Counted from the first letter of the stretch, positions 46,225 through 56,191 are shown. The stretch is 64,000 bases of DNA from an uncultured Phascolarctobacterium sp. (GCA_947629685.1 CANREP010000004.1:31896-95895), one strand, 5' to 3'. The notes: a model not told the origin generated them from the sequence alone. Made by a program: numbers and translations.

Positions 46225-47082
46225 ATGCAGGTTGAGGATGATGACCGAAGCGAGGATGAGGATAATACCCAGCAGCTTCTGCCAGGTTACAGGCTCGCCG
46301 AAGCAGAGGATACCTACACAGGCGGCCACTAACGGTTCCACCGTAGCCAGGATGGATGACTGGGTTGCTTCTACTTCCTGCAGGCCGCGGTTATAGAGCA
46401 GGTAGGGAATGACGGCGCATAAACCGCCGATGCCGAGAGAAGCCAGCAGCGTCGTCAGATCCCAGCGGCCGCTGCCGGAAGAAAAGTCTGCCAGCGGCAG
46501 GGATGAAAGTGCGCTGAAATAAAAAGTATAGGCAGAAATAGTAGCGGAAGAATATTTACGGACGGCAAATTTACCGAAAATACTGTATAAAGCGTAGCCG
46601 ATGCCGCTGCCAAGGCCGTATAACAGCGCTGCAAAGGAAAAGTCGGCAGCAGTGTTAAAAATGCCTGTAATCAGCGCGCAGCCGGTAAAAGTCGTCAGCA
46701 GGGCGATACCTTTGGGAAGCGTGAAACGCTCATGGAACAGTATCAGCGACATAAGCATGACGAAGATAGGCGCCGTATAAAGTAAAAGAGCGGCTGCCGC
46801 CAGCGAACTGGCGTTGATGCAGTTAAAGTAGCAGTAGTTGAAAAAGGTGAGGCTGAGGATACCCGTACCGATGAAAAGCCAGAGATCCTGCCAACGGACA
46901 CGGAAATAGTCTTTGCCGAGTTTGACAAGGACGAGGGTAATACAGGCGGCAGAGGCCAGGGAGCGCAGCGCCACGATCTGCATGGAAGAAAATCCCTGCG
47001 CAGATAGGATTTTGACGAAAAGGCCGATCAGTCCCCAGAGGGAGGCCGCGGCAATAATATACAGATAGGCCTTGATTTTCAT
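46183..47082 (-). CDS. EamA/DMT family transporter
   Basis: ASLWGLIGLFVKILSAQGFSSMQIVALRS...EVEATQSSILATVEPLVAACVGILCFGE. Confidence 0.9.
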   Translation of the reverse strand: MKIKAYLYIIAAASLWGLIGLFVKILSAQGFSSMQIVALRSLASAACITLVLVKLGKDYFRVRWQDLWLFIGTGILSLTFFNYCYFNCINASSLAAAALLLYTAPIFVMLMSLILFHERFTLPKGIALLTTFTGCALITGIFNTAADFSFAALLYGLGSGIGYALYSIFGKFAVRKYSSATISAYTFYFSALSSLPLADFSSGSGRWDLTTLLASLGIGGLCAVIPYLLYNRGLQEVEATQSSILATVEPLVAACVGILCFGEPVTWQKLLGIILILASVIILNLHSKNISQEHTDTGC

Positions 47083-47165
47083 AATTGACTCCTGTGATAA
47101 TAATCTTTTTTCAGTTTAGCACAATAATCGCAGAGATTCAAAGGCTATTGCTGGAAGAAAGTAAA

Positions 47166-47195
47166 AAAGGGAATACGTTTAAACGTATTCCCTTT
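47166..47195 (-). terminator. Perfect 30-bp palindrome acting as sbcC terminator
   Basis: AAAGGGAATACGTTTAAACGTATTCCCTTT, all 15 positions complementary; T-run on minus strand. Confidence 0.8.
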
Positions 47196-47202
47196 GCTGT
47201 TT

Positions 47203-50200
47203 TTATATGGTGGTTACGGCAACGGTGCTGCCTGGTCCTTGACGCAGCCTGTTCTTGCTGACCACTATTTTTTTGCCAATCATTTCTTTGAGGTCGCTGA
47301 CGTGGGAAATGATGCCTACCAGACGATTGTTCTCAGATAGCGTATTGAGGGCGCGTACTGCCTGGGTTAACGCTTCTCCGTCCAGCGAGCCAAAACCTTC
47401 GTCGATGAACATGGTGTCTAACTGTATGCCTCCGGCTGCCGACTGGACTTCGTCAGAAAGACCGAGCGCCAATGCCAGTGACGCTTCAAAGGATTCGCCG
47501 CCAGATAAGGTTTTGACGCTGCGTTCACTGCCGTTATAGTGGTCGATGACGTTCAGTTCCAGACCGGCCTTGCCGCGTTTGCTGCTGCCGTCGGCTTCAC
47601 GTTTGAGTTCGTACTGGCCATTGCTCATAGTCATGAGCCGCACATTGGCGCGGCGGATGATACGGTCGAAGTAGGTCATCTGGATATAAGTTTCCAGTTC
47701 TATCTTGCGTTTGCCTGCTAAAGTTCCGTTAGCCGTATCTGACAGGGTTTTCAGCCAGCCGTAGGCAGCTTCTGCTTCCTGCAGCAGCTGTTTTTTGTCG
47801 TTAACGGCAGCAAAAATCCTTTTATTGGCAGTATAGGCGGCAAAAACTTCCTGCTGCTCAGTTTCCAGCTGCTGTTGCTGCAGCTGCAGCGCTTTGCGCT
47901 CTTCTGCTAAGACGTCCTGCTGCAGGTTTTCTGTTTCTGACAGCTGCATAGACAGGGTGTTGGCGGCGGAGAGCAGATTGCTGTATTGGCTGGCAAGCAG
48001 CTGATATTTTTCGGCAGCTGTTTTTTCTGCAGTCAGCAGCGTTTCTTTCTGCTTTTGGAGAGCAAGCAGCTGGCGGGAGTTTTCTGCCTGGGTCAGCGTG
48101 CCGAGTTCCTGCTGCAGGGCAGCAAGCTGCTTAGCGGACTGTTCATGTTCTGCTGCCGCTTTGGCAAGTTCAAGAGCAGCGGCGGCAGCCGTCTCGGTAA
48201 GAGAGGAGGTTTCTTTTTCCAGCTGCGGCAATAATGTTTCCAGCTGTTCTTTCAGCAGCAGCTGAGTATGGTTATCGGCAAGCTGCTGCGCGAGCTGGGT
48301 TAAGTCAGATTCTAAGACAGATAAGTAAAGAGCAGCGGCAGCTTCCGGCTGTTGTTCAGTTGATTTCGCTGCTTCGTGCTGACTTAAAAAACTGTCAAGC
48401 TGCGCCTGCAGGTCCTGCTGCCTGCTGAGCAGGATGCTGCTGGCTGTGTGCAGCTGGTGCAGCAACTGCTCGCTGTCTGCTGTTTTCTTAGTCAGCATTT
48501 CTATTTGCTGCTGAAGATTGTTTCTTTCCTGCAGCTGTTGCTGCAGCTGCTGTATTTGCTGGGTGCTGCTGCTAAGCATGTGCTGCAGGGCGCTTTGTAC
48601 GGCGGCGGGAGTGGTTGCCGCCTCTTGCGTCAGCTGCAGTGCCAGCGCTGCCTGTTCGGCAGTTTTTGCCAGTTCGGCAGCCTGCTTTTCCTGTTGCTGT
48701 TTGTTCAGAGAAAGACGCGTGTGAAGCTGCTGCAATTTGGTTTTATTTTCATCTTGCTGCTGTTTCAGCGTTTGGACTTGTTCGGTCAGCAGATTTTTTT
48801 CCTGTATCTGCTGTTCGGTTTGCAGCAGCTGCGTCCAGCATTTATCGCAATATTGCTCAAGCTGTGTTTGCAGCAGCTGTATGGCGCTTTCCGGCAGCAG
48901 AGAGGTTTGCAAAGCGGACTTCCTGTAGTGCTGTATATCGGGCAGCTCGTTTAGCTCCTCGTTGCCAAGCAGACGGAGCAGCAGCTGCTGCTGTTTGCTT
49001 TCGGCATGGCTCAGTGCCAGCTTCTGCAGTTCGGCGGTCTGCTTTTCCTGCTGCTTCAGCAGCAAGGACTGGGTTTCTTCTGCCTGCTGTTTCAGGAACG
49101 GCAGCGAATCTGTCAGCTGCTGGGCGTCAGTTTCTTCATCAAGCAGTGCAGCGATACGGTTTTTGACGGCTGCTGTACGAGTTAAATACTGCCGCTGTTT
49201 TTGGATAATGATTTCATCGGCAAAAAGCAGATTTTCTCCGTCCAGCAGCTGTTCTGTTTCTTCCTGCAGCTGTTCCTGCTGCAGTTTGGCCTGACTGCTG
49301 AGGCTTATGACCTGGCTGTGGCAGGCGTCAAGCTCTGCTTTTAACGCGTCAAGGGCATCCTTTGCAGGTACCTGCTGCTGCAGCTGCGCCGGCTGCGGGT
49401 GATGGGTGGATCCGCAGACGGGGCATTTTTCGCCTTCCCGTAAGGAAGCGGCAAGCAGGCCGGCTTGAGCGTCCAAAAATAGTTGTTCCTGCTGGTTATA
49501 GTCAGATAACTGTTTGGTATATTTCGTTGCGGCGCTGCTGTAAAGCTGCTGCGTATGCGATAATTGCTGCTGCAGCTGGCTGCGGTTTGCAATTTGCTGC
49601 AGCAGTTGCTGGAGCTGCTGCATTTCGCCGTTCAAATCTGTCTTAGCGGCAGCGATGTTGGCCAGTGTGATTTTGGCGTTTTCAGCAGCGGTAAGCTGGC
49701 TGCTGAGACGTTCCTGTGTTTGCTGCAGCTGCGCCAGCTGCCCGTCGCCGTCTTTTATTTCTGACTGCAGTTTACTTTGCAGGGCTTGCGCAGCGGCAAG
49801 TTTAGCTGCCGCTTCGTTATAATCGGCTAATAAGTCTTTGAGGGCAGCGCTTTTATAGGACAGGGTGAGCTTGCTTTTTTCAGGATCGCCCAAAGCGGCA
49901 AGTTTTGCTGCGGCTGCCTGCAGGCTGTTTTCGATAGAGTCCTGCGCGGAACTGAGGGCGCAAGCGGACTTTTGGTCTGTTGCTGCCGCTTGAGCAAGCG
50001 CTTCCAGTTCACTTTCTGTCTGCAGCAGGCTGTCCTGCCATGAATGCAGGGCGGCGGTATGCTGCTGCAGTTGCAGTAATGTGATTTCCTGTTGTTGCAG
50101 TTGCTCAAGCTGCCGTTGTGTATCCTGCAGCAGTTGTTTGTTTTTGTCGGCAGCAGTTGTTTCTGCAGAAAGGGAATGCTGTTTTTGCAGTAACTGCTGT

Positions 50201-51462
50201 TTGGTGTTGTCCAGCTGCTGGAGCATTTTTGTGATTTCTGCGGCTTGCTGCTGCAGATTGTCGCGGCGATGGCGAAGCTGTTCTTTCTCAGTCCCGAGAT
50301 TGCTGAGACCGTCCAGTTTTGCTTTTGTTTGCTGCTCCTGCAGCTGCAGCTGTCGTATTTTTTCCTGCAGCTGCGTATGAGCCGCCTTTTTCTCCTCAAG
50401 CAGGTTGGCTTCCTGACGGCATTGCTCCTGCTTTTCTGCCAGCTGTTGAAATTTTTCTTCTCTGTCGGCAGCTGTACGGAGGGCATCGTCCAGCTGCGGG
50501 CATATTTCCGTAGCTGTCTGTGCCTGCCGCCAGGCTTGTTCGGCTGCCTGTTGCTGCGGCAGCAGCTGTGTCAGCAATTGCTGCTTTTCTGCCAGCTGCT
50601 GCTGCAGATTGTAATAATGACGGGCCTGACCGAGCAGCTGGTCTTTTTCCTGCAGCTTGGCTGCCAGTTCATCTGCCAGCTGTTTGTAGTGAGCCAGACG
50701 GGAGCCGTCCTGCTGCAGCAGTTCCTGCAGTAATTCCAGGCCGCGGGCCAGCTGCCCGGTAAATTTTTGTTCTTTTAGCTGGGTCAGTTCAGTTGCCAGC
50801 GCATTAGTGCCGGAAATATTGATGTTTTCCATATACTGGGCAATGCTGCGGCTCAGTTCTTCATATTCTGCGTTTTTTTGGCTCAGCTTTGCTTTGAGCT
50901 GCGCCTGCAGCTCCTGGTAGATGTCGGTATGGAAGATTTGCCGGAAAATTTCGCTGCGGTCAGAAGTGTCGGCAAGAAGTATTTTCTGAAAATCGCCCTG
51001 GGCAATCAGGGCGATTTGGGTAAACTGCTTATAATTCAGGCCTAACAGGTCGATAACTGCCTTGGTAACGTCTTTATACCTTGTTACCGGCTGCCGCTGG
51101 TCGGGGTAGAGCAGTTCGGCATCAGCCTTTTGCGTGGTCATACCGTTGCCGCGTTCTTTGGGACGTTGGTATTCTGGCTTACGGGTTATTTTATATTCCT
51201 GTCCGCGATATTCAAAGATGAATTCTACAAACGTAGGCGTGCCTGCCGCAGCATACTGGCTGCGCAGCATTCCTGCTTCACGGTTGCGGCCGCTGGCTTC
51301 GCCGTATAAAGCAAAAGTAATGGCGTCAAAGATAGTCGTCTTGCCTGCGCCCGTATCGCCGGTTATCAGATAGAGCCCATTAGAGCCCAGTTTGGTAAAA
51401 TCTATTTCTGTTCTTTCAGCATAGGGGCCAAAAGCGCTGATGATAAGTTGTTTTGGTTTCAT
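47203..51462 (-). CDS. sbcC: Exonuclease SMC-like ATPase subunit SbcC
   Basis: TGDTGAGKTTIFDAITFALYGEASG; zinc hook CPVCGSTHHPQ; LSGGESFEASLALALGLSDEV; FIDEGFGSLD. Confidence 0.95.
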   Translation of the reverse strand: MKPKQLIISAFGPYAERTEIDFTKLGSNGLYLITGDTGAGKTTIFDAITFALYGEASGRNREAGMLRSQYAAAGTPTFVEFIFEYRGQEYKITRKPEYQRPKERGNGMTTQKADAELLYPDQRQPVTRYKDVTKAVIDLLGLNYKQFTQIALIAQGDFQKILLADTSDRSEIFRQIFHTDIYQELQAQLKAKLSQKNAEYEELSRSIAQYMENINISGTNALATELTQLKEQKFTGQLARGLELLQELLQQDGSRLAHYKQLADELAAKLQEKDQLLGQARHYYNLQQQLAEKQQLLTQLLPQQQAAEQAWRQAQTATEICPQLDDALRTAADREEKFQQLAEKQEQCRQEANLLEEKKAAHTQLQEKIRQLQLQEQQTKAKLDGLSNLGTEKEQLRHRRDNLQQQAAEITKMLQQLDNTKQQLLQKQHSLSAETTAADKNKQLLQDTQRQLEQLQQQEITLLQLQQHTAALHSWQDSLLQTESELEALAQAAATDQKSACALSSAQDSIENSLQAAAAKLAALGDPEKSKLTLSYKSAALKDLLADYNEAAAKLAAAQALQSKLQSEIKDGDGQLAQLQQTQERLSSQLTAAENAKITLANIAAAKTDLNGEMQQLQQLLQQIANRSQLQQQLSHTQQLYSSAATKYTKQLSDYNQQEQLFLDAQAGLLAASLREGEKCPVCGSTHHPQPAQLQQQVPAKDALDALKAELDACHSQVISLSSQAKLQQEQLQEETEQLLDGENLLFADEIIIQKQRQYLTRTAAVKNRIAALLDEETDAQQLTDSLPFLKQQAEETQSLLLKQQEKQTAELQKLALSHAESKQQQLLLRLLGNEELNELPDIQHYRKSALQTSLLPESAIQLLQTQLEQYCDKCWTQLLQTEQQIQEKNLLTEQVQTLKQQQDENKTKLQQLHTRLSLNKQQQEKQAAELAKTAEQAALALQLTQEAATTPAAVQSALQHMLSSSTQQIQQLQQQLQERNNLQQQIEMLTKKTADSEQLLHQLHTASSILLSRQQDLQAQLDSFLSQHEAAKSTEQQPEAAAALYLSVLESDLTQLAQQLADNHTQLLLKEQLETLLPQLEKETSSLTETAAAAALELAKAAAEHEQSAKQLAALQQELGTLTQAENSRQLLALQKQKETLLTAEKTAAEKYQLLASQYSNLLSAANTLSMQLSETENLQQDVLAEERKALQLQQQQLETEQQEVFAAYTANKRIFAAVNDKKQLLQEAEAAYGWLKTLSDTANGTLAGKRKIELETYIQMTYFDRIIRRANVRLMTMSNGQYELKREADGSSKRGKAGLELNVIDHYNGSERSVKTLSGGESFEASLALALGLSDEVQSAAGGIQLDTMFIDEGFGSLDGEALTQAVRALNTLSENNRLVGIISHVSDLKEMIGKKIVVSKNRLRQGPGSTVAVTTI

Positions 51463-51500
51463 GATATGGCCGCTTTCTATAAAATGAAGTCAAAATGAAA

Positions 51501-52631
51501 TCAGGAAGATTTCAGTGTAGTCAGCAGTTCCTGGACAAGTTCCCGCTGCTGCGTATTCATTGGCGTGTTGTTCTGCAGCTCGAAAAATTCCTGGAACAGC
51601 TCCAGTTCCGATTTCTGCGCCAATTTTTCCGCAGCGGTGATTTCGCCGCTGCTGCGCGTACGGCGGTTGTCGTATTCCAGCTGCAACAGATTGGGATAGA
51701 TGGTGCGCAGCTTTTTTACTGCATCCAGCACGTCGTCTTCGTCAGTCAGGGTGATATGAAAGTAGTCGTTGCGGTCCAGGTTTTGATAAAAGTCCAGGGA
51801 GGTAAGCTGCATATAAGTGCCTTTAATTTTTTTCAGGTCGTGCAGCGGCTGCAGCGGCAGGCAGCGGACTGTAAGCTCGCCTTTGGCGTGGAGCTCGACT
51901 ACGGTCAGCGATTTTTCCTGCGCTGCTTCGGAGAAAGAATATTTGAGCGGAGTACCGCAGTAGCGTACTTTTCCGCTGCCGATATTCTGCGGGCTGTGGA
52001 TATGCCCTAAAGCCGTATAGTCAAAGTCCGCAAACAAAGAGGCGTCTACGTTATCGAGGCCGCCGACAAAGATTTCCTCCGAATCGCTGCGCACTGCTCC
52101 CGTGACAAATTGATGAGCCACAAGGACATTGCGTTCAGAAGTATCTATTTCCATATGTGACAGCACGGTCTGCAGGGCTTCGTTAAAATTGCCTGCCGGA
52201 GCATCTTCAAAGACGCGCCGTACTGCTGCCGGCTTGATGAAAGGCAGCAGATGTATGTGCACTTTGCCGTAAGCGTCTGTAAGGGTGCAGCAGGGTACGG
52301 TGCCGTCATACAGACGGGAAAAATGAATCTTGTTCCGGGAAAACAGACGGGAGCCGAAAGTGAGGCGTTCTGCTGAGTCGTGATTGCCGCTGATAATAAA
52401 GACCGCCTGACCTGCCTGCGCCAGTTCTGTAAGGAAATCATCAAACAGCTGCACTGCTTCTACCGAGGGGATGGCTTTATCGTATACGTCCCCGGCGATG
52501 ATGACTCCGTCAGGCTGTTCCTGGCGGATGAGCCCGGTTATTTGTTCAAGGATATATTTCTGGTCCTCCAGCAGCGAGAACTCGTTGAGTTTTTTGCCGA
52601 TATGCAGATCGGACAGATGGATAAGTTTCAT
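51501..52631 (-). CDS. sbcD: Exonuclease subunit SbcD
   Basis: MKLIHLSDLHIGKKLNEFSLLEDQ...IAGDVYDKA...ISGNHDSAERL. Confidence 0.96.
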   Translation of the reverse strand: MKLIHLSDLHIGKKLNEFSLLEDQKYILEQITGLIRQEQPDGVIIAGDVYDKAIPSVEAVQLFDDFLTELAQAGQAVFIISGNHDSAERLTFGSRLFSRNKIHFSRLYDGTVPCCTLTDAYGKVHIHLLPFIKPAAVRRVFEDAPAGNFNEALQTVLSHMEIDTSERNVLVAHQFVTGAVRSDSEEIFVGGLDNVDASLFADFDYTALGHIHSPQNIGSGKVRYCGTPLKYSFSEAAQEKSLTVVELHAKGELTVRCLPLQPLHDLKKIKGTYMQLTSLDFYQNLDRNDYFHITLTDEDDVLDAVKKLRTIYPNLLQLEYDNRRTRSSGEITAAEKLAQKSELELFQEFFELQNNTPMNTQQRELVQELLTTLKSS

Positions 52632-52691
52632 GGTTAATCTCCTTGCAAACTGCTTTCTGTCTTATTATAACATGCACAGCGTAAGAAAAAC

Positions 52692-52719
52692 TAAGGACAG
52701 GCTTTCAGGCCTGTCCTTT
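52692..52719 (-). terminator. Terminator overlapping the 3' end of the YitT-family gene
   Basis: AAGGACAGGCtttcagGCCTGTCCTT. Confidence 0.75.
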
Positions 52720-53631
52720 ATGGGAATTTTTTTCTGCTATATATTTTTTTGCGTATTCAGGACGCGGATTCTGAGGGCCGGAGGGTTTGAGAGTGAAGCC
52801 ACGTCCGAAGACGTCGTTGACGTCGTGGATGATCATAAATGCGTTGGGGTCGATTTCACGGCACAGGGATCTGATTTTTGCCGTCTGCGTCAGTTTGGCG
52901 ACGACAAAGAGGATTTCACGGTTCTGATGGGTAAAAGCGCCTTCGCCGTGCAGATAGGTGACGCCGCGTCCGACTACTTTGATGATTTCTTCGGCGATAT
53001 CGTCGGCACGGTCGCTGATTATGATGATATTTTTCTTAAAATCAAAACCTACGATGAAAGTATTGCAGGTCTTGGTCATTACAAAAAAGGTCAGCAGGGT
53101 GTACAGCACCGGCTCGATACCGAAAAAGAAAGTGCTGATGGTCAGCAGCAGGATGTTGAACATGAAATTGGTGTTGCTGACAGTAATCGAATAATTTTTC
53201 TGGATAATGGCGCCGATGATGTCCGTGCCGCCGCTGCTGCCGCCGGAGCGGTACATACAGGCCGCGCCGATACCGTACAGTACGCCGCCAGCTATGCAGG
53301 CCAGCATGGTATCATGCACAGGACGGTAAGCGGAAAGAAAATGGAAAAAATCCAGCGAAAAGGCAAAAAAGAGCATACCGAACAGGGCGTTAAGCGTGTA
53401 CTCCCGATCCATATACTTATAGGCGATAAAAAACAGCGGGATATTGCAGATAATGCTGGTCAGACCCATGGGCATACCAGAGATATAATAGGAGAGTACG
53501 GCGACGCCGCCGATACCGCCGCTGAGAAGCTTGTTGGGCATATAAAAGGTGTTGAGGGCTATACCCATGATCGAACAGCCCAAAGCGGTCATAACATAGC
53601 GATACAGGATAGTTTTGGTATACTTGTTCAT
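52705..53631 (-). CDS. YitT family membrane protein (DUF2179 C-terminus)
   Basis: LLSGGIGGVAVLSYYISGMPMG...RSGGSSGGTDIIGAIIQKN...GRGVTYLHGEGAFTHQNREILFVV. Confidence 0.93.
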   Translation of the reverse strand: MNKYTKTILYRYVMTALGCSIMGIALNTFYMPNKLLSGGIGGVAVLSYYISGMPMGLTSIICNIPLFFIAYKYMDREYTLNALFGMLFFAFSLDFFHFLSAYRPVHDTMLACIAGGVLYGIGAACMYRSGGSSGGTDIIGAIIQKNYSITVSNTNFMFNILLLTISTFFFGIEPVLYTLLTFFVMTKTCNTFIVGFDFKKNIIIISDRADDIAEEIIKVVGRGVTYLHGEGAFTHQNREILFVVAKLTQTAKIRSLCREIDPNAFMIIHDVNDVFGRGFTLKPSGPQNPRPEYAKKYIAEKNSHKGQA

Positions 53632-53798
53632 GTCGGCTCCCTTAGTTGAAATTAGAGATATATTAGTATAGTAACATTTTTAACAGAAAAAGCAACCGGC
53701 AGGATTTTCCTTTTAGGTAAAATTATTTTAAAAGCAAATAAAAAAAGAGCCGTGCCGGTGGAATGTTCGAAATTTAGCTTGCGGTGCAGGTTAAAGCA

Positions 53799-53821
53799 GT
53801 ATACAATAATATTGTATACAA
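53799..53821. promoter_or_regulatory. Candidate GntR/FCD operator overlapping the ispE operon -10
   Basis: GTATACAAT-aat-ATTGTATAC(AA) dyad; TTGCGG (53779-53784) and TACAAT (53802-53807) spaced 17 bp form a likely promoter. Confidence 0.6.
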
Positions 53822-53843
53822 AAATATTTAAGGTGTGCTGAAA

Positions 53844-54707
53844 ATGACAAAGATTAGTGAAACTGCTTATGCCAAAATCAATCTTGGCCTGAAGATACTG
53901 GGGCGACGCAGCGACGGATACCATGAAGTAAGCATGATTATGCAGAGTGTGGGTTTGTGTGATGAAATCATTATCGAAAACGGTAAAGACATCGAACTGA
54001 CGTGCAATCTTCCCGGCCTGAGCTGCGGCAGCGACAACCTGGCCTATAAGGCTGCCAAGCTGCTGGCGGACAGATATCATATAATTCCGAACGTTCATAT
54101 TACGTTGAACAAAAAAATTTTTCTGGCGGCCGGTCTTGCCGGTGGCAGCAGCGACGCTGCTGCTGTGCTGCGCGGCTTGAATAAATTTTGGCAGCTGGGG
54201 CTTACTCTGCAGCAGCTGGAAAGCCTGGCGGCTGAAATCGGCAGCGACGTGCCTTTCTGTCTCAGCGGCGGTACGGCGCTGGCGAAAGGACGCGGTGAAG
54301 TAATCATCCCGCTGGCGGATATGCCGGAAACGATTGTAGTGCTGGCCAAGCCGCGCGGACTGGAAGTATCCACAGCCTGGGTCTATAAAAATTATGACCG
54401 TGGGAGGGTAGTACAGATGCCCTGCATCTGGAATATGATGGAAAAATTACCTCAGGGAGGACATGCCATCATACCCTGTATGGGCAATGTGCTGGAAACT
54501 GTAACCATCCCTGCGCATCCAATTATTGCTTCCATTAAAGCTGCAATGCTGGGGGCAGGAGCATATTATGCCATGATGAGCGGCAGCGGCCCCACAGTTT
54601 TTGCGCTGGCGGACGATATGGCGGCTGCGGCGCGGATAGAGGATGCTTTGCAGGCTTTTGACGTAGAAATGGCAGTAACGACTACCAAAGGAAGGGTGGA
54701 GATATAA
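53844..54707 (+). CDS. ispE: 4-diphosphocytidyl-2-C-methyl-D-erythritol kinase
   Basis: AYAKINLGLKILGRRSDGYHEVSMIMQSV; KKIFLAAGLAGGSSDAAAVLRGLN; MSGSGPTVFAL. Confidence 0.96.
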   Translation: MTKISETAYAKINLGLKILGRRSDGYHEVSMIMQSVGLCDEIIIENGKDIELTCNLPGLSCGSDNLAYKAAKLLADRYHIIPNVHITLNKKIFLAAGLAGGSSDAAAVLRGLNKFWQLGLTLQQLESLAAEIGSDVPFCLSGGTALAKGRGEVIIPLADMPETIVVLAKPRGLEVSTAWVYKNYDRGRVVQMPCIWNMMEKLPQGGHAIIPCMGNVLETVTIPAHPIIASIKAAMLGAGAYYAMMSGSGPTVFALADDMAAAARIEDALQAFDVEMAVTTTKGRVEI

Positions 54708-55384
54708 TGGCAGGACATTTACAACCGATTAAACTTGACAGTTATAAACCGCTGCGCGAGCTGGTATGTGAAAATATCCGGCAGGCAATTATCGACGGTA
54801 CTTTCAGTCCCGGCGAAAGGCTGATGGAGATCCAGCTGGCAGATGAAATGGGCGTCAGCCGCACTCCTGTAAGAGAGGCTATCAGAAAACTGGAGCTTGA
54901 GGGCTTCGTGGTGATGATTCCTCGCCGCGGTACCTATGTAGCAGATATTTCCATCAGAGATATTACGGAAATTTACGAAATCCGCACCTGTCTGGACGTT
55001 TTATCCGCTGGTTTGGCAGCCGAGCGCATAACCGATGAAGAATTGGAAGCACTGAATCGTCTGCTGGTAGAAATCGGCCAATATATCGCCGAAAACAATA
55101 TGGAGAAAATCGTTGAAGCAGATACGGCTTTCCATGATATCCTGTATCAGGCCAGCCGTAACGAAAGACTGCGTTCCATTATCAATAACCTGCGCGAGCA
55201 GCTGACCGGTATCCGTGGCCGTTCCATGAGCTATCCTGGACGTCTGGTGGAAACCATGGATGAGCATAGGGCGCTGGTAGACAGCATTGCTGCACGTGAT
55301 GTGGAGCGTGCCCAGAATGCGGCGAGGGCGCATATTGAAAATGCGGAACACACCCTCATGAAATCTCTGACGATGGCGAAATAA
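54707..55384 (+). CDS. GntR family transcriptional regulator with FCD domain
   Basis: GTFSPGERLMEIQLADEMGVSRTPVREAIRKLELEGFVVMIPRRGTYVADIS; FCD-like C-terminus ADTAFHDILYQAS. Confidence 0.94.
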   Translation: MAGHLQPIKLDSYKPLRELVCENIRQAIIDGTFSPGERLMEIQLADEMGVSRTPVREAIRKLELEGFVVMIPRRGTYVADISIRDITEIYEIRTCLDVLSAGLAAERITDEELEALNRLLVEIGQYIAENNMEKIVEADTAFHDILYQASRNERLRSIINNLREQLTGIRGRSMSYPGRLVETMDEHRALVDSIAARDVERAQNAARAHIENAEHTLMKSLTMAK

Positions 55385-55386
55385 CC

Positions 55387-56157
55387 ATGAAGAAGATGTA
55401 TGACGCAGTTATCCTGGCGGGCGGCTATGCGCCGTGGCTGCGGGAGGTGGCCGGTACGGATATCCGTTGCCTGGCCAGATTGAATGAGAAAAGAATCCTG
55501 GACTATCTGACCGAGGCGCTGCAGGACAGCGGTCGGATCAGGAGGATTATGCTGGCGGCTCCTGCCGGAGCAATCAAGCCGGAGGAACTGCCGGACGGTG
55601 TGGAGATGTGCGAGGCAGAACAAGATATGCCGACGACTTCCCAGAAGGCGGCAGATGCGCTGGGTAGCAAAGAAAAGCTGCTGTTTGTCTGTGACGATAT
55701 CCCCATGCTGCACGCGGCGGCGGTAAATGATTTCCTGGATAAATGTGAAGCATATCCTGATAGACAGGTATATTATCCCGTTATTCCGCAAAAAATCTGC
55801 GCAAGAGATTATCCCCAGGCGCAGCGTACCTATGCCAGACTGGTGGACGGTACCTTTACCGGCGGCAATATGATGGTAGTTGACGCTTCTATCATACCGC
55901 AGGGACTGGCGAAAGCCAGGGAAATCTTTGCCAGGAGAAAGCAGCCTTTTCAGTTGTGTAAGTGGCTGGGCTTCGGGTTTATCCTGAAATTCCTGCTGCA
56001 CCGGCTGACGCTGATAGAAGCGGAAAAGCGGACTGCTGAGCTTTTGGAGTTGCCGTGTAAGGTAGTTGTGAGCAATTATGCCGAAGTAGGGATGGACATC
56101 GACAAACCGGCAGACTGGGAACTGCTGGCCGGATACCTTACTGCAGGCGGGAAATAG
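55387..56157 (+). CDS. MobA-like NTP transferase domain protein
   Basis: YDAVILAGGYAPWLREVAGTDIRCLARLNEKRILDYLTEAL; VCDDIPML. Confidence 0.85.
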   Translation: MKKMYDAVILAGGYAPWLREVAGTDIRCLARLNEKRILDYLTEALQDSGRIRRIMLAAPAGAIKPEELPDGVEMCEAEQDMPTTSQKAADALGSKEKLLFVCDDIPMLHAAAVNDFLDKCEAYPDRQVYYPVIPQKICARDYPQAQRTYARLVDGTFTGGNMMVVDASIIPQGLAKAREIFARRKQPFQLCKWLGFGFILKFLLHRLTLIEAEKRTAELLELPCKVVVSNYAEVGMDIDKPADWELLAGYLTAGGK

Positions 56158-56191
56158 ATCATATCATTACAGAATAGAAAAGAGGGCGATT

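Noticed and set aside
48234-50762. Many ORFs and repeat-like CTG/CAG tracts that could suggest a CRISPR or tandem repeat
   Set aside because: Irregular Gln/Leu codon repetition inside sbcC; no constant repeat/spacer periodicity.
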